Positions 27,024 to 35,863 are shown, numbered from the stretch's first letter. The stretch is 64,000 bases of DNA from CBDFKV01 sp965249035 (GCA_965249035.1 CBDFKV010000007.1:310001-374000); one strand, 5' to 3'. The notes: generated by a model from the sequence alone, not told the origin. Numbers and translations are program-made.

Positions 27024-28304
27024 ATGAGTAGTAACCACGATCTACAGCAACGCAAACTCAAAGCTATGGCCCGAGGCCAAGGCAATATGCAAACTGCCTA
27101 CGTGGCGCGCGCAAAAAACGCAGAATTGTGGGATATCGAAGGCAATCGTTTCATTGATTTTGGCGCCGGAATCGCGGTCGTCAATACCGGCCATAGTCAT
27201 CCAAAAGTGGTTGCAGCCGCCACCGCTCAAATCAAAAACTTCAGTCATACCTGCGTCATGGTCACCCCGTATGGGCAAGCGGTTGAGTTGGCGGAAAAAC
27301 TGAACGCAGCCGTGCCGGGCGATACTCCGAAGAAAAGCATTTTTGTTTCGACCGGCGCAGAGGCGGTTGAAAACGCCGTCAAGATAGCTCGCGCTTATAC
27401 GGGCCGTCCGGGTGTGATCGCCTTTAATGGGGGCTTTCACGGACGCACCAATTTCACCATGGGCTTGACTGGTAAAGTGGTGCCTTACAAAGCCGGGTTC
27501 GGGCCCTTCCCCGCCGATATTTATCACGCTCCGTTCCCGATTGAATATCACGGCATCAGCGTTGAAACCGCATTGGCTGGTTTGGACAAGCTATTCACCA
27601 CCGAGATCGAAGCCTCACGCGTTGCAGCGATGGTGGTTGAACCCGTTCAGGGTGAAGGCGGGTTTTATCAAGCCCCCAAAGCGTTCCTGCAAGCCTTACG
27701 CCAGCGTTGTGACGACCATGGCATCGTTATGATTTGTGATGAAATCCAAACGGGCTTTGGCCGAACCGGCAAGATGTTCGCCTCTGAATACGCTGGGATT
27801 GAACCTGATTTAATGACCCTGGCCAAAGGTTTGGCTGGTGGATTTCCGTTGGCCGCAGTCACCGGCAAAGCAGATATCATGGATGCTCCTGCACCCGGTG
27901 GTTTGGGCGGTACCTATGGCGGCTCGCCGGTCTCGTGCGCTGCTGCTTTAGCGGTGTTGGAGGTGATTGAAGAAGAAGATTTGTGTAGTAGAGCAAGCGT
28001 CATCGGAGATCGATTGGCTGCGGGTTTGACCAAGCTGCAATCTGAGCACCCTAATCAAATCGGCCAGGTCCGTCATTTGGGAGCAATGGTGGCGATGGAG
28101 TTGGTTAAAAATGGAGATGCCAACCAGCCCGATCCTGAGCTAACCAAAGCCTTGGTTGAAGAAGCGGGCAAACGTGGTTTAATTATATTGTCCTGCGGTG
28201 TCCGCGGCAATGTCATCAGAATTTTAGCGCCGCTAACCATACCTGACCCCTTGATTGAAGAAGGCATGGAGATTCTGAGCGATGCCTTTGCAGCTTTGGT
28301 GTAA
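27024..28304 (+). CDS. gabT: 4-aminobutyrate aminotransferase
   Basis: 426 residues, full length for class III omega-aminotransferases. Converts GABA + 2-oxoglutarate to succinate semialdehyde + glutamate; related enzymes take 5-aminovalerate or other omega-amines. Motifs: STGAEAVENAVKIAR, FHGRT (PLP stacking region), D239 in ICDEIQTGFGRTG, PLP Lys K268 in TLAKGLAGGFPLAA, and the GTYGGSPVSCAA block. The CDEIQTGFGRTGK and TLAKGLAGG sequences fit GabT well. No gabD is in the window. Confidence 0.9.
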   Translation: MSSNHDLQQRKLKAMARGQGNMQTAYVARAKNAELWDIEGNRFIDFGAGIAVVNTGHSHPKVVAAATAQIKNFSHTCVMVTPYGQAVELAEKLNAAVPGDTPKKSIFVSTGAEAVENAVKIARAYTGRPGVIAFNGGFHGRTNFTMGLTGKVVPYKAGFGPFPADIYHAPFPIEYHGISVETALAGLDKLFTTEIEASRVAAMVVEPVQGEGGFYQAPKAFLQALRQRCDDHGIVMICDEIQTGFGRTGKMFASEYAGIEPDLMTLAKGLAGGFPLAAVTGKADIMDAPAPGGLGGTYGGSPVSCAAALAVLEVIEEEDLCSRASVIGDRLAAGLTKLQSEHPNQIGQVRHLGAMVAMELVKNGDANQPDPELTKALVEEAGKRGLIILSCGVRGNVIRILAPLTIPDPLIEEGMEILSDAFAALV

Positions 28305-28316
28305 GCGACCTTATTC

Positions 28317-29459
28317 GTGAACCTGCTTAAACAAAGTACTTTTATTGATCTGCCCGCCAGTGTCCCCGGCACCCAACAACGCTTAGCCCTGCGCTGTTAT
28401 GGAGATCCTGACGCGCGTCCACGGTTTTGGCTACAAGCCAGCTTACACGCCGATGAAATACCCGGTGCTGCAGTTTTAACCCAGCTGGAGCCGTTGCTGG
28501 CCAAGGCTGAAGCTGAAGGCAAGCTAATCGGGGCAGTTTACGTATTACCGCAAGCCAACCCGATTGGTGCGCACCAGTTTATTGAAGCGATGCATGTGGG
28601 TCGTTATGCTTTGGGTGGCGGTGGTAACTTCAATCGACACCATCCTGACGTCACCTCTGAGCTGGCTGAACGGATTGTTAATACTCTGAATGATGACCTT
28701 GAGCATAACCGCGCAGTCATCCGCCAAGCGATGGCTGGGATCGCTGAAGAGAAACTATCTGATTCGTTGCTAAGCCCTGTTGAAGCCTTACGATGGACGT
28801 TATTTCTGCATGCATCACAAGCCGACGGGGTGCTGGATTTGCACTGCGATGACGAAGCTTGTCTACATCTTTATGCCACGAGCGCCAGCGCTGAAAACGC
28901 AGCAGTCTTGCACCGTTATTTAGGCGCACAATTAACCTTGTTAGCGCGAGTGTCAGGCGGCAATGCCTTTGATGAAGCCTATTCCTTACCCTGGGTTGAT
29001 CTGGCAGAACTGTTTGTGAATCACCCCATTCCAGCGCCTCCACTGTCCGCCACCATCGAATTTCGCGGCGCACAAGACGTCAGCTTGGAATACGCCAAAG
29101 CAGATGCCGCTAATCTGTATGCCTACTTACAAGACGTTGGCGTGATTGAGGGCGATTGTGGCGAGCAACCTAAAATCAGTGGCGACGCACGCCCATTGAG
29201 CGGCGTAGACATGATTCGTGCGCCCATCGGCGGAATTTTATTCCATACTGCTGAAGTCGGGACTACCATCGCCAAAGGTCAATCCGTTGGCTTAATCAAA
29301 GACCCGGTTAGTGGTGAAGAAGCGAAGATGTTCGCAGGTACAGAAGGCGTGCTATTCGGCCGAGAAAGCCGTCGCTGGATTCGGCGGGGAGAAATCGTCT
29401 GTAAAGTATCTGGTAAAGAGCCGTTAGCCAACAAAGGTGCCAACTTACTAACTGACTAG
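28317..29459 (+). CDS. Succinylglutamate desuccinylase/aspartoacylase-family deacylase
   Basis: 380 residues, GTG start 12 bp after gabT. Zinc-dependent M14-like amidohydrolase: Zn ligands H44 and E47 in ASLHADEIPG and a later His in LDLHCDDEACLH. The C-terminal part (~290-375) is a beta-barrel-like domain with lipoyl-like turns (GILFHTAEVGTTIAKGQSVGLI). True AstE is shorter and lies in ast operons, so the substrate is probably another N-acyl amino acid or N-acyl amine. Neighbourhood suggests amine or GABA catabolism. Confidence 0.83.
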   Translation: MNLLKQSTFIDLPASVPGTQQRLALRCYGDPDARPRFWLQASLHADEIPGAAVLTQLEPLLAKAEAEGKLIGAVYVLPQANPIGAHQFIEAMHVGRYALGGGGNFNRHHPDVTSELAERIVNTLNDDLEHNRAVIRQAMAGIAEEKLSDSLLSPVEALRWTLFLHASQADGVLDLHCDDEACLHLYATSASAENAAVLHRYLGAQLTLLARVSGGNAFDEAYSLPWVDLAELFVNHPIPAPPLSATIEFRGAQDVSLEYAKADAANLYAYLQDVGVIEGDCGEQPKISGDARPLSGVDMIRAPIGGILFHTAEVGTTIAKGQSVGLIKDPVSGEEAKMFAGTEGVLFGRESRRWIRRGEIVCKVSGKEPLANKGANLLTD

Positions 29460-29586
29460 ACGCGGCCCTCCATTGTGACTCATTACGGACGTTAAACCAC
29501 GTATTACTCATAGTGAGAAGTGGGGTTTGATAAGGCCTGGGTTCGTTTCATTAACTGTTGGATGCAGGAAAATATAGAGGAAGACC

Positions 29587-29829
29587 ATGGATATTCAGAC
29601 ACTCACAACGTTCTTCATGTGGTGCACCATTATAAATGGCGGCATCTTGGTTCTGTGGACTGTGTTCTTTGCATTCGCCCCGGATGTGGTGTATCGCACA
29701 CAAAGCAAATGGTTTCCCATTCCTCGAGAAACATTCAATGGGGTCATTTACTCGTTCCTAGGGCTGTTCAAAATTGTCTTTCTATTCTTTAATGTCGTTC
29801 CCTACGTGGCCCTGCTGATCATCGGATAA
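29587..29829 (+). CDS. Small membrane protein, DUF6868-like
   Basis: 80 residues with two to three hydrophobic segments (about 10-28, 49-67 and 68-79). The pattern LTTFFMWCTIINGGIL...VYRTQSKWFPIPRETFNGVIY...YKIV-like...NVVPYVALLIIG matches what I recall of DUF6868. Function unknown. A strong Shine-Dalgarno (GAGGAAG) lies 6 bp before the ATG at 29587, which supports translation. It stands alone in an accessory-looking stretch; the following 252 bp to the next frame show no gene. Confidence 0.75.
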   Translation: MDIQTLTTFFMWCTIINGGILVLWTVFFAFAPDVVYRTQSKWFPIPRETFNGVIYSFLGLFKIVFLFFNVVPYVALLIIG

Positions 29830-30081
29830 AATGCATCATCCAGCAAAGCCTTACACTTAACGGTTATCTTGCTACGCTCCATAGCTGCAAATGAAGGCTG
29901 CGTTAGCTGTGTCCGATTTCTAGGGCTGTCAAAGAAAATTAAAGTTGGCTGCTGAGGTAAGTGTTTTTCAATGGCCTTTACTTTTCAATCGACCAGAAAC
30001 ATACTCGAAGCGGATAGTTAACTAGGGGGTGTTGTGACGATGCATGTTTTATACGTCAATAAAAACGTCAATCATTGTTAA

Positions 30082-30494
30082 GTGGCTAAAGGAAACAATA
30101 TACCAATAAAATTAATAGCTTCGGGAATTGGTCTGGCGATATCCTTCGTAATAGCAACCCACTTTTATGCGGGAGCCTATCAGCTAGAGATATTTGCATT
30201 ATTCCTTGCGTTGACGTCTTGTGTTTATGGGGGTGCTATCCTTACACCCGCAGGCGCCAAGTACTCATATGTAGAGCTTCCCTTTGTAATTATCGTGTTT
30301 ATAACATCTATCCTTGGGTTATTATTTTCGCCAGTATGGTTGGCAGTAGGTTATGTACTTCATGGTATTTGGGATACCATGCATCATTTAAAAAAATAGA
30401 AACACCCATCGTACTGTGGTTCCCACCCTTGTGTGCAGTGTTTGACGTGCTGGTGGCTGTTTTTATAATGTGGCTGTGGTTTAAAGCCATCTAA
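30082..30494 (+). pseudogene. DUF6010-like membrane protein interrupted by an in-frame stop at an A7 slip site
   Basis: The zero frame encodes 105 residues (GTG at 30082 to TAG at 30397-30399). It has three or four hydrophobic segments and ends HGIWDTMHHLKK, the His-rich C-terminal signature I associate with DUF6010. Immediately after, the -1 frame continues for 32 residues (IETPIVLWFPPLCAVFDVLV...WFKAI, stop at 30492-30494). This looks like the missing last membrane segment of the same protein. Reading through needs a single -1 shift on A7 at 30390-30396. It may be a decayed gene, a programmed frameshift or an assembly error. The start is uncertain: GTG directly follows a stop and lacks a good ribosome binding site. 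Confidence 0.6.
30390..30396 (+). other. Slippery heptamer A_AAA_AAA directly before stop TAG
   Basis: In the zero frame of the DUF6010-like gene the codons read TTA AAA AAA TAG. The heptamer is in the exact phase (X XXY YYZ) of canonical -1 slip sites, with the stop immediately 3'. The -1 frame stays open for 32 codons and looks like the natural end of the protein. Transcriptional slippage on A7 is an equal alternative. Confidence 0.5.
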
Positions 30495-30797
30495 CAAGCG
30501 GTTTAGTGTTTACGTTTCAATTGTAGTCATTCGACAAAGCACTCAAGAAGTCCGTCTATCAGGAGAATTCTTAAATGGCTGAAATGGGCAAAAAGCTAGA
30601 AGGTTGAAGGTTTACCTGTGCTGGTGCTGGTTGATTTCAGCATGAAATACTTTTACTCGCTTATATCTCTGAGAACCATTAAATTCTGCAAGCCATCAAC
30701 GCGTGGTGATCTTTACTATTCAGCGCATTCTTTGAATAAGTCACATTTTCAAAGTTCAAGACCCAACTATTGGTAACCCTAAATTAACCGGACTTCT
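30495..30797. other. 303-bp gap with a possible minicistron and a decayed open frame
   Basis: No recognisable gene. AGGAGA (30561-30566) precedes an ATG (30575) that opens only ten codons (MAEMGKKLEG, stop at 30605). The +1 frame then stays open for 58 codons (30600-30776) with a hydrophobic beginning (GLPVLVLVDF). This looks like the remnant of a gene broken by a frameshift, but nothing identifies it and chance is possible. Confidence 0.25.
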
Positions 30798-31805
30798 TTA
30801 GCGACTTGTCCAAACCGAGGTCGGTAAAATTGAACCCGTTGTATAGTCCTGTGAATTATTGATCTTGGGCTGAAACCAGTCGCCCAGTTCATCGTACTCT
30901 GCCTCGCTAATCAATCCTTGTGCCCGGAGCAGTGCCCCTAATGCTACTTCGCTGGCTCGGGTGGCACCATCGTCAATTTTGAGCGCAAAACCGATCCCTA
31001 AATCACGCGCCAATCCTGTATAGACACCTTCGGCACCCGTTTTCACGATTACCCGCCCTGCCGTTACCTGGATGATGTCAGTGCAGCAACGGGCGCTGCC
31101 AGCCAATAATTCAGGGTGATCAGTGATCGCATTGAGTAAGGTGTTGATGGCACGCGCGCTAATAGATGGCTGATCATCAGGCATTGCGTATTTAGCGCAC
31201 GCTAACGCCAGACTTTGGAGCGGCATGCATAAGGCGGGTAGGCCACAGCCATCGCGCTCCCATAGATATTGACTGACGTCGATACCAATCAACTCGCCAA
31301 AGCGCTGCATCCAGGCGGTTTGGACTGGATGATCATAATCAGAATAATCATCCGTGGATTCCTCTAAATACTGCGCATAAGTCAGCATGCCGGTGTGTTT
31401 TCCGGAGCAATTATGATGCGCCCGGGTCGCATATCCACCTTTACGGATCAGGTCAAATTGATCGGCCTGTAGGCGTGGGTAGTCGCAACCGCAAGCCAGT
31501 GCATCATCATCCAGCCCGAGTTGATCGAGCCACTGCGTGACTAAATCTACATGCATCGGCTCGCCATTGTGTGAGGCACAGGCGATGGCGATTTCCTTAT
31601 TAGTTAATTCATACGCCGCAGCCGCCCCACTTTCCAGCAACGGTAAAGCCTGGAATAGCTTCAGTGCCGAACGCGGGAAGGTAATCGCCTCTGGGCGTCC
31701 GAGAGCAAATAGCGCGCGCCCTGAGTGATCCACAGCGATCGCGCTGCCACGATGCTCTGATTCAACGATTCCACCTCTCCAAACATCGACTAAAACTGGG
31801 TTCAT
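30798..31805 (-). CDS. L-asparaginase, Rhizobium etli type (class 3)
   Basis: 335 residues, unrelated to bacterial type I/II asparaginases. Expected to hydrolyse L-asparagine to aspartate and ammonia. The class 3 features are visible: Ser-x-x-Lys (S46-K49 in PRSALK), S78 in ASHNGEP, and the zinc-site residues C133, K136 (HNCSGKH) and C187 (RDGCGLP). It could be a serine-hydrolase-like enzyme acting on a related amide. It lies 27 bp after ltaE on the same strand, so both may be co-transcribed in amino-acid catabolism. Confidence 0.87.
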   Translation of the reverse strand: MNPVLVDVWRGGIVESEHRGSAIAVDHSGRALFALGRPEAITFPRSALKLFQALPLLESGAAAAYELTNKEIAIACASHNGEPMHVDLVTQWLDQLGLDDDALACGCDYPRLQADQFDLIRKGGYATRAHHNCSGKHTGMLTYAQYLEESTDDYSDYDHPVQTAWMQRFGELIGIDVSQYLWERDGCGLPALCMPLQSLALACAKYAMPDDQPSISARAINTLLNAITDHPELLAGSARCCTDIIQVTAGRVIVKTGAEGVYTGLARDLGIGFALKIDDGATRASEVALGALLRAQGLISEAEYDELGDWFQPKINNSQDYTTGSILPTSVWTSR

Positions 31806-31832
31806 TGGAGTACCTCTTGATTAGCTATAGGT

Positions 31833-32900
31833 TTATGTCACAAATTCACGCAGTGCAGCTAACACCTGCTCAATATCATCCGCACAAATATCCAAATGAG
31901 TAACTAACCGTGTCACTGGCTCCTGTGCTGCGATAATGATTCCTTGCTGCATGAGCGAAGCTTGTAGTGTTTCGGCACAATTGTCTGGAATCTGCATCAT
32001 TATCATATTGGTATCTTGCTCGGCGTGAAATCCATCAAGGGTATTAATACCCTTGGCCAGCAGCGCCGCTAAGTCATGATCGTGCTGCAAGCGAGAGATG
32101 TGATGCTCTAGCGCGTAGCTCCCCGCAGCCGCGAGCATTCCCGCCTGACGCATGCCGCCGCCTAACATTTTGCGCATCCTGCGCGCGCGGCTAATAAGCT
32201 GCTCTGATCCCGACAATACTGAACCGACCGGTGCCCCTAGGCCTTTAGACAGACACAAGGAGACGCTATCAAATGGGGTTGCCAGCTTTTTGGGTTCTGC
32301 GCCCTGCTCTACGGCGGCGTTCATCAGCCTAGCACCATCTAAGTGTGTGCTCAAACCACGCTCATGTGCAAATCGACACAATGCTTCAATATGCGTTTGG
32401 TCTTGGACTTTGCCAGATACGGTGTTCTCTAAAGATAACAGTCGACTCAAAGGATAATGTGGATCACTGGGGTCTTTGACGGCTTGCGCGACTTGCTCAC
32501 GGCTGATACTGCCGTTGGCATCAACCGGCAAAGGGCAGACGGCTACACCGCCTAAAACTGACGCGCCGCAAGCTTCGTGTTGATAGACGTGATAGGCATC
32601 ACCCAAAATCACTTCTTCACCCCGTTGGCAATGTGCCATTACGCCCAATAAATTACTCTGGGTGCCACTGCTGACAAATAAGCCTGCTTCTTTTCCGAGT
32701 AGTTTGGCGACTTGCTGCTCGAGTGCATTAACACTGGGGTCTTCTCCGTAAACATCATCGCCGAGGAGTGCATTTAACGAGGCTTCACGCATGGCAGGTG
32801 TTGGCTGAGTGACAGTGTCGCTGCGAAAATCGATTAGCTGATCCGTCGATAAATCAGGATTTACCGCCGAAATCGTACTTGCATAAGCCGTTTTTGCCAT
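31833..32900 (-). CDS. ltaE: Low-specificity L-threonine aldolase
   Basis: 355 residues. PLP enzyme cleaving L-threonine or L-allo-threonine to glycine and acetaldehyde. Blocks: IDFRSDTVTQPTPAM (23-37), DDVYGEDPSVNALE, SSGTQSNLL, HLDGARLMNAA, and PLP Lys K219 in LCLSKGLGAPVGS. The N-terminus runs about 20 residues longer than usual before the FRSDT block; no later Met gives a better start, so the extension may be real or a non-ATG start may be used. Confidence 0.93.
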   Translation of the reverse strand: MAKTAYASTISAVNPDLSTDQLIDFRSDTVTQPTPAMREASLNALLGDDVYGEDPSVNALEQQVAKLLGKEAGLFVSSGTQSNLLGVMAHCQRGEEVILGDAYHVYQHEACGASVLGGVAVCPLPVDANGSISREQVAQAVKDPSDPHYPLSRLLSLENTVSGKVQDQTHIEALCRFAHERGLSTHLDGARLMNAAVEQGAEPKKLATPFDSVSLCLSKGLGAPVGSVLSGSEQLISRARRMRKMLGGGMRQAGMLAAAGSYALEHHISRLQHDHDLAALLAKGINTLDGFHAEQDTNMIMMQIPDNCAETLQASLMQQGIIIAAQEPVTRLVTHLDICADDIEQVLAALREFVT

Positions 32901-32942
32901 GGGTATTGGTCGCTCGGATGAAATTGCCCTATTATCTACGCC

Positions 32943-33824
32943 TCAGGCCGTGACAATCAAGGACGTTCCGACCACAACCAGCGCAGAACCTGCCCAGGCG
33001 CCCCAGGCTGGGCGTTCTCGCGTTTTCAGCCATAACAACGGCAACATCACCACAGGCGTGATAGACGATAAGATGGTGGCGATACCGACATCACCTTGAG
33101 AAAAGGCATACAGCAACAGGCTCATGCCCAGCGCCATTCCAATCAAACCACTAACCGCTGACAGGGTAATCTGTGCTCGGGTTGCGCTTTTTTCCGGTCG
33201 GTTTTTACTGGCCGCGAACATTAGGTTTAAGGCCAGTGCCGCGATGCCGATCCGTAAGGCGGTTACTGCGATCGGGTGAGCACCGCCATCCAGCACGGGT
33301 TTGATAATGATAATGCCAATCGATTGCGCCAAGGCAGCCAGCAAGCCCAGAATAATGGCAGTGCGCAAGCTACCCAGCGTTGATTCCCAGGCGTGTTGCT
33401 GACGTCGATGCTTGCCCCAAGCAATCGCAATAAACACACCAGCAATCACCAGGGCAACGCCCACACCTGAGCGAGGTGTGAGTCGCTCCCCAAACACCCA
33501 GATGCTTAAGAAAAGCGTCATTGGTGCATTGGTGGCAAACAGGATTTGGGTGCGCCGTGGGCCAAGCTGACGCATGGTTGCAAATAAGGCTGAGTCGCCT
33601 ATTGCAATGCCGATGAAGCCTGATAGAAAAATTATCCCGGCGTCAGCAGCGTTGATTGATTGCCAGCCGATTGACGCCGAAATCCCTACCGTCATTAAAA
33701 TAAAAACGGCAGTATTACGAATCCGGTTGAAACGAACACCGCCAAGATTACGTGCGAGGTCAGCAGTGACCAGGATTCCAATCGTCCAGCTTAGTGCAGC
33801 GCCGATGGCTGCCAGCTCATACAT
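32943..33824 (-). CDS. EamA/DMT-family membrane transporter
   Basis: 293 residues with about ten hydrophobic segments in two EamA repeats (~1-135 and ~150-293). The second repeat ends with the usual SSITPVVMLPLLWLKTRERPAWGAWAGSALVVVGTSLI pattern. Drug/metabolite transporter superfamily; usually proton-driven export of amino acids or metabolites; substrate unknown. It lies between ltaE and the phosphoribosyltransferase pair on the same strand. Confidence 0.88.
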   Translation of the reverse strand: MYELAAIGAALSWTIGILVTADLARNLGGVRFNRIRNTAVFILMTVGISASIGWQSINAADAGIIFLSGFIGIAIGDSALFATMRQLGPRRTQILFATNAPMTLFLSIWVFGERLTPRSGVGVALVIAGVFIAIAWGKHRRQQHAWESTLGSLRTAIILGLLAALAQSIGIIIIKPVLDGGAHPIAVTALRIGIAALALNLMFAASKNRPEKSATRAQITLSAVSGLIGMALGMSLLLYAFSQGDVGIATILSSITPVVMLPLLWLKTRERPAWGAWAGSALVVVGTSLIVTA

Positions 33825-33852
33825 CAGTGATTATCTAGGGACAGATCGTAGC

Positions 33853-34425
33853 TTACTTCGGTTGCGCGCCTTGATAATCATTCAAGATCGCTTCAAGGCC
33901 GGGTTTGTGTTCGATGGCTTCTTGACGGCTTAATACTTCCAGGCTATGAGGGAAAACGACCCAACCACTGGTTTCATTGATGAAAAAATCGGGAACGCGT
34001 TTGGTTTGATTGTTTGAGGGCTTGTACCACAGCGCAGCGATCCGAATATCGGTGGGTAAATTTTTGCGCAGACGGCGTTTGAGTTTTTTGATCACCGCCT
34101 CGATGCTGCGGCCAGTGTCATAAACATCGTCAACGAATAGCAGCTTGTCATCAGCGTTTAAGTTGTGGGTCAGATATTCGAGGCCGTGCACCCGGATTTT
34201 ACGCTTACTCGCTTGCATGCCGGTATAGGATGAGGTGCGAATCGAAATATGATCGCTGGGGAGGTCCATCCAGGCGAGAAATTCTTGGACTGCAATACCA
34301 ATCGGCGTGCCGCCGCGCCAAATCGCGACGATATAGTCGGGGTGATAACCGCTTTTTACAATTTGGGCGCTTAACTTGAATGAGTCCAGGAGTTGTTCAT
34401 CAGCAGTGATATAGGTTTTTTTCAT
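33853..34425 (-). CDS. Phosphoribosyltransferase-fold protein (paralogue A)
   Basis: 190 residues of the type I PRTase fold. The PRPP-binding motif is LLFVDDVYDTGRS (~97-109). YIVAIWRGGTPIGIAVQEFL and RTSSYTGMQ match hypoxanthine-type/xanthine-type PRTases, and a flexible hood follows. Substrate base unknown. It is highly similar along its whole length to the next gene upstream on this strand (34437-35000), so the two are a tandem duplication, 11 bp apart. Confidence 0.88.
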   Translation of the reverse strand: MKKTYITADEQLLDSFKLSAQIVKSGYHPDYIVAIWRGGTPIGIAVQEFLAWMDLPSDHISIRTSSYTGMQASKRKIRVHGLEYLTHNLNADDKLLFVDDVYDTGRSIEAVIKKLKRRLRKNLPTDIRIAALWYKPSNNQTKRVPDFFINETSGWVVFPHSLEVLSRQEAIEHKPGLEAILNDYQGAQPK

Positions 34426-34436
34426 GATTGAAAATA

Positions 34437-35000
34437 TCAGACGTCAAGCTTATCCAGAATATCGGCCAAGCCGGGCTTATTGGCAATTATTTCTTTTCGG
34501 CTTAAGCCAACTAATTCATGCGGAAAAACTAGCCACTGGCTGGTTTCGTGCAAAAAATAGTGCGGCACCATATCGGTTTTATTATTCCCTGGCTTAAACC
34601 ACGGCATCGCTATGCGCGTATCAACGGGCATATTAAGCCGTGTTTTCCACTGTAACGACTGCAAAATTGCCGCCACGCTACGGCCCGAATCAAACACGTC
34701 GTCAACCAGCAATAGCTTGTCTTCGGCGTTGATATTGTTGACCAAATATTCAAGGCCATGGACTCTGATCTTTGAATCTTGCTTACCAATGCCGGTATAT
34801 GATGAAGTTCTGATCGCAATATGGTCAGAATCAAAACCCAGATACGCCATGATTTCTTGTACCGCTATACCGACCGGTGAGCCGCCACGCCAAACTCCAA
34901 CGATATAATCTGGTCGAAAGCCATCATTTAATATGTTGACGCCGAGTCGATAGGAGTCAAGCAGCAGTTCGTTGGCGGTAATGTAGATTTTTGGGGTCAT
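34437..35000 (-). CDS. Phosphoribosyltransferase-fold protein (paralogue B)
   Basis: About 187 residues starting at the ATG at 35000 (MTPKIYITANE). A TTG 24 bp upstream is in frame but the ATG aligns with the start of paralogue A. PRPP motif LLLVDDVFDSGRS; also YIVGVWRGGSPVGIAVQE and RTSSYTGIG. Conserved C-terminal blocks KPGNNKTDMVPHYFLHETS and VFPHELVGLSRKE are shared with paralogue A. Two copies in tandem suggest distinct base specificities or a heteromer. First gene of the pair on the minus strand. Confidence 0.88.
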   Translation of the reverse strand: MTPKIYITANELLLDSYRLGVNILNDGFRPDYIVGVWRGGSPVGIAVQEIMAYLGFDSDHIAIRTSSYTGIGKQDSKIRVHGLEYLVNNINAEDKLLLVDDVFDSGRSVAAILQSLQWKTRLNMPVDTRIAMPWFKPGNNKTDMVPHYFLHETSQWLVFPHELVGLSRKEIIANKPGLADILDKLDV

Positions 35001-35135
35001 GGTATCCGGGCAAGCTTGCCTCAAAAAGCCAGTAGACTAGCGAGTAAGTTGATCTGGGTCAATCGAAAGCGAGTCGATAAACAATCTTATTGGGTTTGTG
35101 CTAAAAAGCTGCGATCGCAAGACTAAAATGTCGCT

Positions 35136-35852
35136 ATGGTTTTACTCACCGCCTTTATCGTTGGATTACTCGGTTCCGTGCATTGCATCGGCATGTGTGG
35201 CGGAATCGTTGGCATGCTGGCCTCGGGTAATGCCACCCCCAAAACGACGATTCGTTCAACTCTCAGGCTTTGGTTGCCGTACAGCGCGGGCAGGATTTCA
35301 AGCTACACGTTAGCAGGGTTGATTGCCGGAACGCTGGGTGCGCAAGCCGTTGGCTTGTTTAACCCGGAGCACGTGCAAAACGTTGGCTTGATACTGGCCG
35401 GTGGTTTTATGATTGCACTGGGGTTGTACCTAAGCGGCTGGTGGCAAGGTTTGGTTGCGCTGGAAAAGCTGGGCGGCGTTTTGTGGAAGCGAGTGCAACC
35501 GCTTAGCCGTAAGTTGATCCAAGTTGATCACCCAGCCAAGGCATATGTGGCTGGACTGGTTTGGGGTTGGCTGCCCTGCGGTCTAGTCTATTCGGTTTTA
35601 GTATGGTCGATGACCATCGCCACGCCCATTGGTGGTGCCTTGACTATGCTGGCGTTTGGGCTAGGCACCCTGCCGATGGTGCTCAGCATGGGCGTTGCAG
35701 CCAACAAGCTCAACGTTTGGCGGCAAAAAAAGTGGGTTCGCCACGTAGCGGGAGCGCTCATCATCAGTTTCGGAATATTGACACTGCTCGGTATCGTCAA
35801 ACCGTTCCACGTGCCACTATTTTCCAACACGGTAATGTGTGCGGTACCCTAG
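35136..35852 (+). CDS. Sulfite exporter TauE/SafE-like membrane protein (COG2836)
   Basis: 238 residues with about six transmembrane segments. HCIGMCGGIVG at 16-26 and GWLPCGLVYS at ~148 are the paired Cys-containing motifs of the short SafE-like family often seen with cbb3 oxidase or copper-related genes. No such genes are adjacent here. A metal- or redox-related transport role is inferred from the motifs. It is divergent from paralogue B; the next gene is convergent. Confidence 0.85.
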   Translation: MVLLTAFIVGLLGSVHCIGMCGGIVGMLASGNATPKTTIRSTLRLWLPYSAGRISSYTLAGLIAGTLGAQAVGLFNPEHVQNVGLILAGGFMIALGLYLSGWWQGLVALEKLGGVLWKRVQPLSRKLIQVDHPAKAYVAGLVWGWLPCGLVYSVLVWSMTIATPIGGALTMLAFGLGTLPMVLSMGVAANKLNVWRQKKWVRHVAGALIISFGILTLLGIVKPFHVPLFSNTVMCAVP

Positions 35853-35863
35853 GCATCCATAGA

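Noticed and set aside
29830..30560. Integron attC-like sites after the two small membrane genes (ACTTAAC at about 29857 and ATCTAAC at about 30489)
   Set aside because: Both fit RYYYAAC, but no matching GTTRRRY site with complementary arms follows either, and no integrase is present.
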